Below are positions 48,050 to 59,503 of a DNA stretch of 64,000 nt, in pieces. The notes under the pieces are model-generated. The model made no database searches. It was not told the origin of the DNA and worked only from the letters and a program-made list of their open reading frames with translations. Within the stretch, counting starts at the first letter, position 1; each line of letters opens with the position of its first letter. Origin of the DNA: Gnetum montanum (lineage: Eukaryota > Streptophyta > Gnetopsida > Gnetales > Gnetaceae); NCBI GenBank assembly GCA_015680685.1, contig MNCI01007798.1, positions 218,853-282,852 of the forward strand, given 5' to 3'. A program made the position numbers and the translations under genes.

Positions 48050-48830
48050 GACCTTATCTCTTGATTGCCACCTTACTTTCCTAGTTCTAAGGTCATGGAA
48101 TCACTTGTTGAATTCTTTGTTCACCTCATTTAAAGATAGGTCCACTAATTTATTTTCTTCTAGCACATTTAGATTGATCAATATCTCCTTATATGCTCAA
48201 TTTAGGTCAAGGTTTAGACATAAGCTGTTGAGAGTGTACAAAGGTTAGATTGAATTAGGACTGTTGGAAGTTTTCCATACACTGACTCATAGGGAGAATA
48301 TCCAATAGGAATTTTCCAAGATAATTGATAAGCCTAGAGAGCATCATAACGGTTTGTGCTCTAATCCTTCCTATAGTTGCTAATGGTTCACATTAATATT
48401 TTAGTAATATCTTGGCTGGTTACCTCTCCTTGATCATTGGCTTGGGGTAGTAAGGTGTTGTTAATTTATGTTTTACCCCCAAGTGTTACATTAATTTTCT
48501 AAATGTGACACCTATTGAATGAGTACCATTATTAGAAATTAGTGAACGTGGCACCGCAAATCTATTGACAATATGTTGTATAAATCTAGTAGCAATGGAT
48601 GATGTGTAATCTATAATGGCTGCCACTTCAACCCATTTTGTGAAATAGTCAATTGCTACTATAATATATTCTTTCTTGTTAAACATGAGTGTGATGGGAC
48701 ACATGAAGTCAACATGCCATATGTTGAAAGGTTCTAGTAGCTGAATCCATTGTTGAGGATCATCCGTATGAGTAGTCATCCCCTCATCACATTGACAACA
48801 TTCACCAGACTTCACAAACTAGTGGGCATT
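48050..48830 (-). pseudogene. X2 integrase core remnant
   Basis: Minus-strand frame 48815-48486 reads EPFNIWHVDFMCP (first catalytic Asp kept), YIIVAIDYFTKWVEV and VPRSLISNNGTHS. The family has SD-x-GTHF here, so the second catalytic Asp is Asn. Downstream GVKHKLTTPYYPKP is recognisable before stops. Confidence 0.8.
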
Positions 48831-49189
48831 CCTAAAGATTGTGGGCCAATAGTATCCTACCATTAGGATTTTTATGGCCATGCATCACCCTACATAGTGG
48901 CCTTGCAAGGTCCTTTATGAGCATCCTAGAAAATGTGTAGTTGATCTTCGTTAGGGACATACTAACGGATCAGGCCATTGGAACTCACCTTGTAAAGGTG
49001 TCCATTAATTTCCATGAAGTATTTGACTCAATAAAGAAATTTTTATTTTTTCCTAAAATCCTAGTCTTGTGGCATCTCTTCAGTGAGAAGATATGTAAGG
49101 ATTCCATTATACCATACTACTTTTTCAGATGTTTGTTCATTTATTTCTTTAATAAAGAGGAGTTCTTCTAAAAACTAATTAGAGAGTGG

Positions 49190-50430
49190 ACTCTCCTCTT
49201 GTTTGTTATCCCATCATAAGAAAGAAATATGGTTAGTGATCCCATTCTTGGTCCCTTTTTAATCTATCATAGTAATATCAAATTCTTGTAAGATCACAAG
49301 CCACCGTATAACATGAGGACTCACTGTCGGCTCATTCATAAGGAAGAAAATTGAATTGTGGTCCATATGTACAAATACTTTGTAACCTAGCACATAATGT
49401 CTAAAATTTTCTAGTGCATATACCATTATCATTAATTCTTTTTCCATGGTGGTGTAATTTAACTATTCCCCCAAAATTCTTTGACTTGCATAATGGATAT
49501 AATATGGACATTTCTTATCATCCATTTTCATGAGAACGACTCCCAAAGCATAGTTAGATGCATTTGTCATGATATGGAATGGTTTGAACCTATCAGGTGC
49601 TCGTAGGATTGGTGTTTTTATGAGTTTTTATTTTAATTATTGTAATGCATTTTCACATTCATTGATCTAAATGAAAGGTGCATCTTTCTTTGTAAGTTCT
49701 ACTAATGGTTTAGCGATCCTAGAGAAATTCTCAATAAAGCACTAGTAGTAACTAGTGTGTCCAAGGAATGACCAAATATCTGTGATGGTCTCTAGTTGGT
49801 GTGTTATTCTTTGGATGACCCTTATCTTTTTTGAGTCTACCTCAATCACTTTCTGCAAAATTTAGTGCCCTAGCACAATGCCTTCTTCGACCATGAGATG
49901 GCTCTTTTTCTAATTGAACCATAGGTTTGTATCAACACATCTCTTTAGTACTTGCTCAAGTTGGTCCAAGGCTTACTCAAATGTAGCTCCATAGGTGGAG
50001 AAGTCATCAATGAAAACTTTCAACACCACTACCAATTTGTTGTTGAAAGATACTAAGGACCAAGTGTTGAAATGTTGCAAGGGCATTGCATAGACCAAAT
50101 GGCATATTACAATATGAAAAAGTCCCCTAGGGACTCATGAATGTTATCTTGGCTTGGCCATCTAGTGCAATTTGGATTTGTTTATAGCCACTATAACCAT
50201 GCAAGAAAGTATAATAACAATGCCTGGATATGATGTCTAATACTTGATACACGAATGACAAAGGAAAGTGATCCTTAAATGTTGCCATTTTTAACAACTT
50301 AAAGTCAATGCAAACCCACCATTTACCATCTTTAGATACAATTACAAGTGGGCTAATCCACTTACTATCCGTGATTGGATAGATAAACCCTAATTTGAGG
50401 AGTTGCTCTATCTCCCCTTAATGATTTCCT
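49190..50430 (-). pseudogene. X2 reverse transcriptase and RNase H remnant
   Basis: On the minus strand: GFIYPITDSKWISPLVIVSK, KWWVCIDFKLL, FLHGYSGYKQIQIA, then VFIDDFSTYG, the FxDD catalytic site in the form seen in Athila-type elements. It is followed by RNase H from NASNYALGVVL to MEKELMIMVYALENFRHYVLG and HMDHNSIFFLMN. Stops interrupt it, mostly TAG. Confidence 0.82.
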
Positions 50431-51249
50431 TCAATTTTGGGTTTAGTCACCTCTGCAACTACCTTTTAGGCTTCATGGCCAGGTTAGTGTAAATGCAGTG
50501 CTACCATATCTTTAGATCGATGCCTATTAGTTCTAGATATGGTGAAGTAAAGGCTATTCACCATTTATTTTAACAAGTTTTCTTTTTATTTAGGAGCAAG
50601 TTTGGCAGTTTGGCATTAATTATGATTGATTTACCATTCTTTAAAAATGCATATTCCATTCTGAATGGTAAATTTTTTAGTTCTAAGGGCTCCTACTTGA
50701 AGTGAGTAGGGATCACCAACTCTCCACAATAGTTATCATCATCTTCACTAGAGAGTTGGGAATGGAGTTGTTCAATTTTGTTCATGCCTTCTACATATGC
50801 ATAAGTTAAACTCTTAGTTGGTTCCATGCATATTGTGCTACTATTTGAATTAGCTATCAGCCATTGGGTGCCCTCCTACTTTGTGGCTACTATGTATAGA
50901 AGCCATCAAATATTAACTTCTTATTGACACTGATTGCATGTCTTAATGTATGTGCTTTTGATAGACCAAATATTTTGCATACAACTGCACCTTTTGTCAC
51001 TATACATGATGCATGGAATATGCTTCTTCTCAATTTTTCCTAATAAATTCTACTTAGATATTTCAAGAGATAGGTTCCTTAAAAATATTTGCACATTGAA
51101 GATGCTTAATCAAGCCCTTCCCATGATGATGGGGAAGTCACTTTTGTGGTTGTCCACCTTGATTACTAGAAAATCAATTGGATAGGACCACTTGCAAACT
51201 ATGATCACAATGTCCTCTACTAATCCCAAAGGGACCGTAATCAACTAAT

Positions 51250-51450
51250 TTGCTAATTCTAAACAAATGTTTCCCTTATTAAGAGGTGGTAGGTTTCAAG
51301 GTTTGTATATATCATGAGAGATGAGGTTAACTTTAGAACCAGACTCAAGAAGAGCCTTACATGGCTCTTGTCTAGCAATCTGTAGAAAGATGAGTGGACT
51401 TCTTAGATCAAATATTTTTGTAGGAATGTTGCCAACCTTTATCTAGTCAA
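51250..51450 (-). pseudogene. X2 protease remnant
   Basis: On the minus strand CKALLESGSKVNLISHDIY matches the gypsy protease active site (ALLDSGS...NLIS), with the catalytic Asp replaced by Glu. Confidence 0.65.
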
Positions 51451-51599
51451 AAATAGCATGAGTTAGAATCATAGCATAGATCCTAGGAGGCACTTTGTTT
51501 GAAGTGTGCTCAAAGGTATTTGATGCAAAGGATGAGGGTACTAAAGATGTAGGGTGGTTAACCGAAATAGATTGTGAGGCCTGGAGGGGACTACTAGGC

Positions 51600-53915
51600 T
51601 AGAAGAAATGTCATTACCTTGATCAATTATCTAGAACACTTGGTTGGAAAACTGGTTGTGAGTGTACAACCCTTGTAGCATTTCCTTGTTGTGGCTATTG
51701 AGGAATTTCACCTGCATGGACGGAGCAAGAGGTAATTGAGTTGAAGGTGGAGGTGTAGGTGTAGAGGGATGTGGAGGATGATAAGGATACTGATATGGGT
51801 TTTTCCCCCTAAGTGGATGGTGAATGTGTTTGGTGGTACTCTGGAGGGTAATAGTGATTTTAGAATGATGCATGACATGTTGAACTTCTAGGGGAGATGC
51901 GTTGTTGAACACAGTACTTGTATGGATCTAGTTGCCTATATGGGTACTTCTACCTTGGTAGTGGAATTCCCTATGATTGTGGTTGGTACCACTATTGGTA
52001 CTATTCATAAGGTTTTGGAGGAGTTCCACTTGGGTAGTAAGCTTATTGTTGCTGGTGGAATTGTCTTGGACTACCTTGAGGGTATGGCAATCATCTTGGA
52101 GCTTGCCTATGTGCTATGTGAGGGTTTAATGTGTACACTCTAAGCTCTTATAAGTATGACACCATAGGGAAATATCCCTTTCGATGTTCATATTGATAGA
52201 TTTCACATTTAGTTTCATCATCAAAGTCAAAATTCATAACTTCCTCTATTGTAGCAGCTTTGCCCTTACCTCTTTGGTAGGCATGTTTAGCTTCCTTTTG
52301 CCATCTATGATTACAATCACTATTTTTCTCTTTGGATTCTTTAGCAATTTTAAAAGATATTTAAAAATTTTCATCCCAAGAGTCTCATCATTGATCAACC
52401 TTGGCTATAATCTCAGAAATATATTTTTGGATAGGCAAGGTTTTTTTGTTCACCACATCATCAAATGGTGAATCCTCTTCATTGCAATGTTAGACCTTTG
52501 GTTTTTTTGAAGGATGGATCCCTATTATACTCTTCAGCACTCTCCCTTTTTTTTCACTCACCTTCTTCTTTTTCTACCTACTTGATTAGCGTCTATATCT
52601 AATGAGCTCTCATTTTAGACAACCTCCCTTGTCCATACACCCTAAGGGTTCTTCTTGTTTCTACCCTGAGCCCATCTATGATTTGGTGAAGTTGTTCCCT
52701 CTGAGAGTAACCATGGGTAGGAAATCTATGTAAAAGGAAATAATATCAACCCATGGTGGCATCCAAGGGTTCATATGCTCCTTTTTTCTAACCTTAAATT
52801 TGCCATATTAGGTTAGACACTCTAGAGTATGTTTGATATTTATCATTGAATAGTTCTAACATGGTACTCCATTTTCAGATAGATTTCGTAATGAGTGTCC
52901 TTGGGAGAAGCTTGAGTTTCTACAACTCGTTCTAGATGTTTTGTAAGGCACATGCATCTTGAAAATCTTGTAGATGTGTCTGTAAATCACAATGATATCC
53001 ACCGTCAAATCTTGAGATATTATTCATGTTTAGGAACTTGATCCAACTATCCTTCATATGCCTAGTTGGAATTCTCACTACCTCTACAATGTTAAGCATA
53101 CTTTGAGTTACTAGTAACGGTTCATCATCATCGCTATGTTGATGATACTGAGGATGGTTTTGACCAACCCTTCAATTTTGGTGATCTTCACAATCATTAT
53201 GATTTCGTTGATCACCTTCATCATGGTTGTTTCGATGATGGTTTCTATGAGAACCATCAGATGAAAAGGAATTTTCAGAATCAAATCAAGAGGATGAAGA
53301 GGAAGATGGACTACCACCACCACTACGGTGTCTGCCACCAATCTTACACTTTTTATGATCTCCACCATTAGATCCCTTGTTATTGCAATGTTCACCTGAG
53401 TCCCTACTTTGGCTATCACTCTTTCTTGAACTTGGTTTATGAATAGTTGATCATAGGGTCAAGTTCACACCCTCATCATCATTAGTGAGAGGTCAAGAAT
53501 CTTCATGTTGAAAACCTTCTAAGGGAGGTTCATCATTGTTCTCTTGATCTAGTAGGAACAAGGGGTTAGTGCAATGTTTCCCCTTTGTGGTTTCATGAAG
53601 TCTCTCCTAACGTTTGTCTCACTTACATTGTTTTTTAGTGGGATGATAGTTTTGAGTGTCATATAAATCCACAATGTACTCTTTGTGAAGATCTACTATG
53701 TCCAACTTCTTAAGGATTTTAATTAGCATTCCTACCATAGACCTATCAGGGGGCAAAACAACATTTCCCTCCTTATCACACCATCACATTTGTTCATCCT
53801 AATGTAGGATGAAGGTGAAATTTAGTACAAACTCATCTTGATGAGTGTATACCACCTTGCATTCTTGTGGAACCAATGGTTTCATATTTTCATGCTTATG
53901 AGAAGAAGAAGACAT
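51600..53915 (-). pseudogene. X2 Gag
   Basis: ATG at 53915 (minus) opens MSSSSHKHENMKPLVPQE. A His/Ser/Gly-rich linker and an acidic stretch (DDDEPLLVTQSM) follow, then the gag domain with FLLHRFPTHGYSQREQLHQ. It is broken by stops. A Pro-rich tail lies at about 51640-51900. It is homologous to the Y gag. Confidence 0.7.
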
Positions 53916-54052
53916 TTTGCAAGATAAAATGAAATTGTCAATGTGCTTTTATAATTTATTTATAGTGGGAATGATATGGACCTCTAGGTTTGTACAACAA
54001 TATTATTGGTATTCACTTATACCTAAATAGTGCATGTTCCACAAATAAAGTC

Positions 54053-54069
54053 CTCGACAACAGCACCAA
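54053..54069 (-). other. Primer-binding site of X2
   Basis: Minus strand TTGGTGCTGTTGTCGAGG, a decayed form of the TTGGCGCCGTTG-type site common in Athila-like elements. Confidence 0.75.
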
Positions 54070-55005
54070 TGATGAGTGACAAGGTACCCCCATGCCCAAC
54101 CATAGGAATCATAAAGCTTTTATGTATGACTCAGTTAAATTTCATAGACTTTATCATTTCCAATGCACTAGCCCTTTAGGAAGTGAATCTATCTTTAAGG
54201 TCAATCGTTATCCTCCCAATTACACTTGTGATGCATGTTGGTATGGTTAAGTATAACTGAGGTGATGGATTTTTATCATTTTGTATTTTATGTTTTGGGT
54301 GCTTGAGACGTAAGTAAAAGGAATTGGATTAACTAATCTAAATTAATTAACTAACTACTATTAAGCTAATCCTAACATAATTATCTATTCCACTTTTTGT
54401 AAACATCCTGAACCCACGTATCCACTGTTGGATGACCAAATGTTGTGCTACTAGGCATACCTAGTGATAACACTACTAAGAATACCAAGTGAATACATGT
54501 TATACTTGAAGTGGTTGTACTTATGTATTCAATCTATCTAGGTTAATAATTCTCATTAACTCAATTTTTGGGAAATAATTCTGAAATAATTAAAAATAAT
54601 TGAAAACATTGAATGCATAAATAAAAGAGCTAATCTATCCAAAGTGCTGCAAGGTTTATCAAAAAGCTTATCTTTATTATTGCACATACTATCATGCTCA
54701 GGTACAATAATGCTTGAATAAAGATCTGTACACTGAATAACTCTTGCTATGGGCACTCAGGAAGAAAATTCTAACTTTCGAATGAAAAAAAAATGCAAGA
54801 GCTTTACTTCAATTGAAATTTGGACTCCCCATAAATGTGATGGCTATGCACATATTTATAGGAAATAGAAAGAAACCACATCAATGAGGCATTTTTTACG
54901 CAAGTCAAAATGTGTAGAAGGGGCCTCATGGACAAGGCCTTTTTGACATGGTCGATTGCTTTGACAAGGCCTTATCAATGAAACTAGCCAACAATGACTC
55001 ATCAC
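54070..55005 (-). repeat. 5' LTR of X2
   Basis: 936 bp, paired with 41576-42511. On the minus strand it begins TGATGAGTCATTG. Confidence 0.88.
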
Positions 55006-55010
55006 CCTGC

Positions 55011-55236
55011 ATAAAGTTGGTTATTCCAATTTTCTTCATCATATATCTCATTATTTCTCTAATGAATGTATTTGCTATATAGTGCATAGTCATTTCTGTG
55101 TGAGAGAGACATTCTTGTTGGTTTATGGTATGTGTGAGCTAATAGTTTCTAAAAGATATATCATTAATACCTTACATTGATCATGTATGATATAACTAAT
55201 CTAGATAACTAGCAGCATCCACAACAATGGTGCCAA
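55011..55236 (-). pseudogene. Element Y: gag N-terminus, leader and primer site
   Basis: Minus-strand ATG at 55093 gives about 29 open codons (NTFIREIMRYMMKKIGITNF), comparable to MVGMLIKILKKLDIVDL in the X2 gag. Reading resumes at 41570 with YDHDHPTNT, comparable to YDTQNYHPTKK. The primer site ATTGGCACCATTGTTG is at about 55221-55236. Confidence 0.6.
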
Positions 55237-56123
55237 TGATAAGTGGCAAGGTACCCCTACTTACAACCATACAAATGATAAGCATTCACACATGATCTTG
55301 TCAAATACCATGGATATGACTAGTTGTGGTATCTAGATCATTATGCTTTGATCATAGTTCATTGTCTTCCCACTTGGGCTAGTGGTAGCTTTGTCACATA
55401 TAGTTTAGTCCAAAATGAGACATATGATGTTGTCTAATTCTATGCTACTCCTAATGATACCAAAGAATTAAACTAATTAAGCTACTGAAAAATGGAGAGT
55501 AAAATCTAAACTAGCCTACATGCAATGGGTATCTGCTTTTAATTGTCTGTATACATCTTGGACTTCATGATACTACTTCTAGGACTACCAAGCCTTTATC
55601 ACTAGGTGTGCCAAACAATACACTATTGGATTACAAAGTACTTACACTTAAATGCTCGTGATTAAGGCATACACATTTTACTTAATGATAGGAATAGTAA
55701 ATAGCAATAAATAAAAATATTTAACTAAAGAAAATAGTAAATATTTAATAATTAAAATCAATAATAATGTAAGTGGATTTTTCAATGATGATAGTAATCT
55801 CAATATTTATTTCCAATCATGTAATGTGTCCAAGCACATCACACTCAAACAAAGGTGTTGTATGATTACAAACATCACACTGGGGCATGCACTAGGAATA
55901 ACAGAACTCTAAGAAAGACTATTAAAAACTAATAACTAAAACTATCTTCTCTAGTACCTATTACATATTCAACTATTCACCCAAGTGTTGTATTTAGAGG
56001 CTAGACTAGAGGAGATGACATCGGGTATCCAACATTGCTTCATGGATCCAACATTGGGTATCTAACATCGGGGCTTCAATATTAGGTATCCAATATTAGG
56101 GCCTAACAAATCATGACTCATCA
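55237..56123 (-). repeat. 5' LTR of element Y
   Basis: 887 bp, TGATAAGTGG...ACTCATCA, same family as the X LTRs but with a different outer region. That region carries repeated CCAACATTGGGTATC-type units at 56020-56095 in place of GAGGCCTC. Confidence 0.72.
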
Positions 56124-56448
56124 TAAGGAATAGGCCTCCCTTGCTTTGGAAACTTTAAAATTCTCTAGGAATAATCTAGAATGGCCATGATGAGCTTTAG
56201 ACCATGCCTTTACCTCCTCAGAGTGGCCTACCTCATTAGCTGGTTGGTTGACGACCTTCATTCCTTCAGTGGAAACACCAAAGAGATCACATAAGGTATC
56301 CTCATTAATGGGAAAGGTGATTGGTACACCACAAACCTTTGTGATAAAATTATTGGTCCCTTCATCAAAGGAGTTAATGATGTTCATCATCTCAGTGGCA
56401 GGAATGTTTGGGATAGGTGCCTGTTGGCACATTTTCAGCCACTACATG
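56124..56448 (-). pseudogene. Fragment of an ORF2/plant-mobile-domain-like protein
   Basis: A minus-strand open frame of about 103 codons runs from 56432 into the Y LTR, ending at the TGA of the LTR itself. It includes CGVPITFPINEDTLCDLFGV and a NEVGHSEEVKAW stretch. The pattern (GVP-T-I----L-LFGV) resembles N-terminal parts of plant transposon-associated proteins often found in ORF2-type genes. Upstream, CTTATTCTTCTT...CATGTAG at about 56447-56475 could be a 3' splice site. It could be an ORF2 of another X-like element cut by Y, or a captured gene. Confidence in function is low. Confidence 0.4.
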
Positions 56449-57650
56449 GAGTAGGAGTTTCAATTTACTTAAGAAGAATAAGAATTAAATGGGTGCTGGA
56501 ATTCGGATAAGTTTCATGGAGATAAAACACATATTTAATTTAATCCTACATTAGGCAAAGAATGTAATATCTCAGCATATTACATTTAACCAAACTTAGA
56601 CTGGTTCAATAACGGTGGTAGACATAGAACATACAGGGCCTGGTCACATAAATATATCAAGCATGAAATGATGTTGGTCCTGCTTTTACAGAAGCCAAGA
56701 ACAGGGAAAATGGGTTCTGTGTTAAGAAGAAACAGTTACTGAATACTTGCAGAAACAGGGTTAAACACAAAAAAGAAAAACGCAGTATCAATGGAAACAA
56801 AAACGCAGTGATGCTTGCTGCTAAAATTTACTAAGAAAACACCAGAAATCACTCCATATTCTATTTGGAATTTTGCCAAACACTTGCCACAGAGGGTTTC
56901 TTTGTTCTGTTTCCACAGTAAGCTTAATTTCCTGGCCAAAGACTACAGAAAATGAATGAAGTAGGGTCAGAACGCAGTCGGTTGCTATGCCTATGCCTTT
57001 GCCTGCAACTTCGGACAGTTCCAAGCAAAAACTACAAAACAAAAATACGAATGCGCCGGACTTGGACGCTGTCCACGAATAGGGGCAAGGCACCATTGCC
57101 GAGGGTTCACAAATTCAAGTCATTTCACCGTTAATATAACTGATACCGAGCTCTGCGAAAAAGCTGTTCGAACTGCAATCGTGTTTGTGGAGAGTTCAAT
57201 AGATGACACACAACCATGGCAGACGTGGAAGACATGGAGATGGCAGTAGCAAAGCAGCTGCAGGGTTTCGGCGACGTCAGCAACAAACCAATGGCAGCAA
57301 TCGTGACCTTTGGGCCAATCAGATGCAGAGCGGTGGCAGAGAAATAACGAACAGAGCTGTTCGGTGGAGAAGCAACACAAATCACGGGAGGGAGCTGTGC
57401 ACAGAAGGAGCATTAAGCAACGCGGTTAACCACGTTAGAAAGCCTTACATTTGAAATATATTTATCCTCCCATAAAGCTAACGTATTTGTTGTCCTGTGA
57501 AGTGTTTTTTTTAAAAAAATGAAATGATGATGAATGAAACGTAGCCTCAAGGATAATTATTGAATATAAATGTTGATATTTACCTACATATTTAAATTAT
57601 ATTAAAAAAAACCAAAATCTTGAGGATATGTATGATGTAAACACTTATCA
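56449..57650. other. Unassigned region with a GC-richer island
   Basis: 56950-57440 is richer in G+C and keeps many CpG (CGACG, CGCGG) compared with the AT-rich, CpG-poor surroundings. No transposon domain was recognised. One short frame with a good plant start context lies inside it (57216-57347). Confidence 0.5.
57216..57347 (+). CDS. Short open frame of 43 codons in the GC-rich island
   Basis: Starts in the context ACAACCATGGC, close to the plant consensus, and reads MADVEDMEMAVAKQL... to TAA. The first 20 residues are acidic and helix-like. No family was recognised. It could be the first exon of a host or captured gene, or chance; the opposite strand is also open over most of this island. 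Confidence 0.25.
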   Translation: MADVEDMEMAVAKQLQGFGDVSNKPMAAIVTFGPIRCRAVAEK

Positions 57651-59385
57651 GTTGCAAATTTTAATTGTTGTAACTTTCTCCTAGCTTGTTGAGAAAGTAA
57701 TCTTCTAATTGGTTAGCCGGGTTACTTGAGAGAAAAGTTAGGGGAGATATTTTTGGAGATACTTTTGAATATTTGGAAATTGCAACTTCCCTATATATCA
57801 TTTAGAAGACTTAATATCTCATTTGGAAGAAGCAAAATCAAAGGGATAAATATGTATGGAGTACTATAGCTTGTATTCATATATATATATTTTTGAGATT
57901 GCCAAGGCCACTTGTCAACTACCTTATCTCTTTTGTTGTGGCAACCACCCAAGATATTTTGTAACTTACCTAACTTGTTGGGCAAGTAACCTCCTAACTT
58001 GTTGGGCAAGTAACCTCCTAATTGGTTGGTCAAGTTACTTGGGAGAGAAGTTAGGTAAGATATTTTTAAATTTGTAACTTCCCTACCTACCTTGGAATCC
58101 TATAAAAAGGCTTCAAGGGGGAAGGAAGGGAGGAATTTTGAAGGACTTCACACATCACACTTGGGGTCTCATACATCACATTTTGAAGGCTACTAGTTAG
58201 CACTTGGGCTCTTGGAGACACTTTGAGTCTTGGGAGAAGAGCATTTGTAAAGAAGAAAGCGTGAACGATTGCTTGCAAGATGGCTTGCTAGAATAAAGAT
58301 TTCAGCCTCTTTGTCATGGTCCTGTGAGTTATGCATTTCATTTTTTGTTTTGTTTAAATTGCTTAGCTAGTGGTTTAGATAGTATCATCCTTGGCAAGTA
58401 ATTTTGGGATTTTTAGATTGCTCTTATTGTTCTTGTTGCCCGATAGAAATTTCTATTAAAATTTTGCCATAGAAGCGCTAGTGTTTAAAAGCCTTAAGAG
58501 CATTTTAGTAGTAAATTTCGTTATTGTGCAACGTTTGGGAACTGCTATTGGGTTGTTGAAAGAGAGCCTCTGTTTGTAGTCACGCCGTGGAACAATCTAG
58601 TAGTCAAGAGGGTTCAGAAAATCTTTGGTATTTTGATGGGACCAGAATAGCTTCTTTATCTTTAAAGTGATTTTCCGTGTTATTTCAATCAGAAATTGTC
58701 AAGTCTTTTAAAGGTTCTGTTTGAATGCAATCGTTGGCATCTATTGTCTAGTCAAAGTGGAGTCTCGTACGTGGTAGTTTACGCAGCGATTTTTGGTAGC
58801 ACAGTAGGATTGTCTTGAAGATATTGCTTGGTTGAGCCTTGGAAGTTTGAACAATTCGTAGATATTGAATTTGGAATAGCTTTATTGCGAAGTGTTTACT
58901 CGTGTCATTTTACCTTGTTTAAATATTTGAGGTCCACACAAATCTGCTTTCTTTTCTTTTCTGTCTATTTCCATTGAATCTTGCTCTATTTCTAGTTTTC
59001 TTGTGGAACTATCTCTTTCTCTGGGGAAAATTAGGAGTAGATTTGCGGAGTTGTGCTCAAATGTTTTTGCAAAATTTTACTTGTTACAAGCAGGTATTAT
59101 AAGGACCGCGTAGACTAGGTAGTTGAACAAAATAGGAAACTTTCAATAACTCACAGTACTGGACAAAGTTGGCTGAATCTCTTTAAAGTAAGTCATTTGT
59201 AGTTCACACACAACGAAATTGTCACATTTCATACAACCGCACGCCGCAACAGCACACACACATACTCACATTAACTACTGAGTTATTTGGAGGTATCTGG
59301 GCCTTGGTGTTGCCAGAGACCAGCAGGCACCTAAATCCTGTTCGAGGACACTCGTTGGCGGTCGCGTCCCAAACGGTCGCCAACA
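57650..59385 (+). repeat. 5' LTR of T1 (left edge uncertain)
   Basis: Ends CGCCAACA before the primer site. A duplicated block of about 130 bp in U3 starts near 57667 and 57957, both with TAACTT...AAGTTAGG...GATATTTTT. Within it CAAGTAAC and GTTACTTG form an 8-bp inverted repeat near 58008-58040. Confidence 0.65.
58101..58108 (+). promoter_or_regulatory. TATA box of the T1 LTR
   Basis: TATAAAAA followed by a GC-richer stretch; the only good match in this LTR. Confidence 0.6.
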
Positions 59386-59409
59386 GTTCTTTTGGCGCTA
59401 GAAGGAGGG
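59386..59409 (+). other. Primer-binding site of T1
   Basis: TTTTGGCGCTAGAAGGAGGG, the undecayed-looking form of the A and B sites. Confidence 0.75.
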
Positions 59410-59503
59410 CTGAAAATTAAGCCTCTAGGTTCATAAGCCTTATACTTTTAGTACATCAACAATTATTTGTAAGGCTTAAGAAATTAGATACTATTTTCAG
59501 TTC

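Larger units (their letters stand above)
41576..55005 (-). mobile_element. X2: complete Athila-like Ty3/gypsy element
   Basis: Two LTRs of exactly 936 bp (41576-42511 and 54070-55005) with TGATGAGT...ACTCATCA ends flank gag, PR, RT, RNase H, integrase and a downstream ORF2, all on the minus strand. Five-base flanks CCTTG (41571-41575) and CCCTG (55006-55010) form a target duplication with one transition. By eye the first 250 bp of the LTRs differ at roughly 15%, so the insertion is old. It lies inside the gag of Y. Confidence 0.88.

Noticed and set aside
53111-53419. Minus-strand Ile/Val-rich frame
   Set aside because: It is an alternative frame of the X2 gag His/Ser-rich linker.
57120-57413. 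Cys-rich minus-strand frame in the GC-rich island
   Set aside because: Overlapping open frames on both strands follow from base composition; no family or start context supports it over the others.
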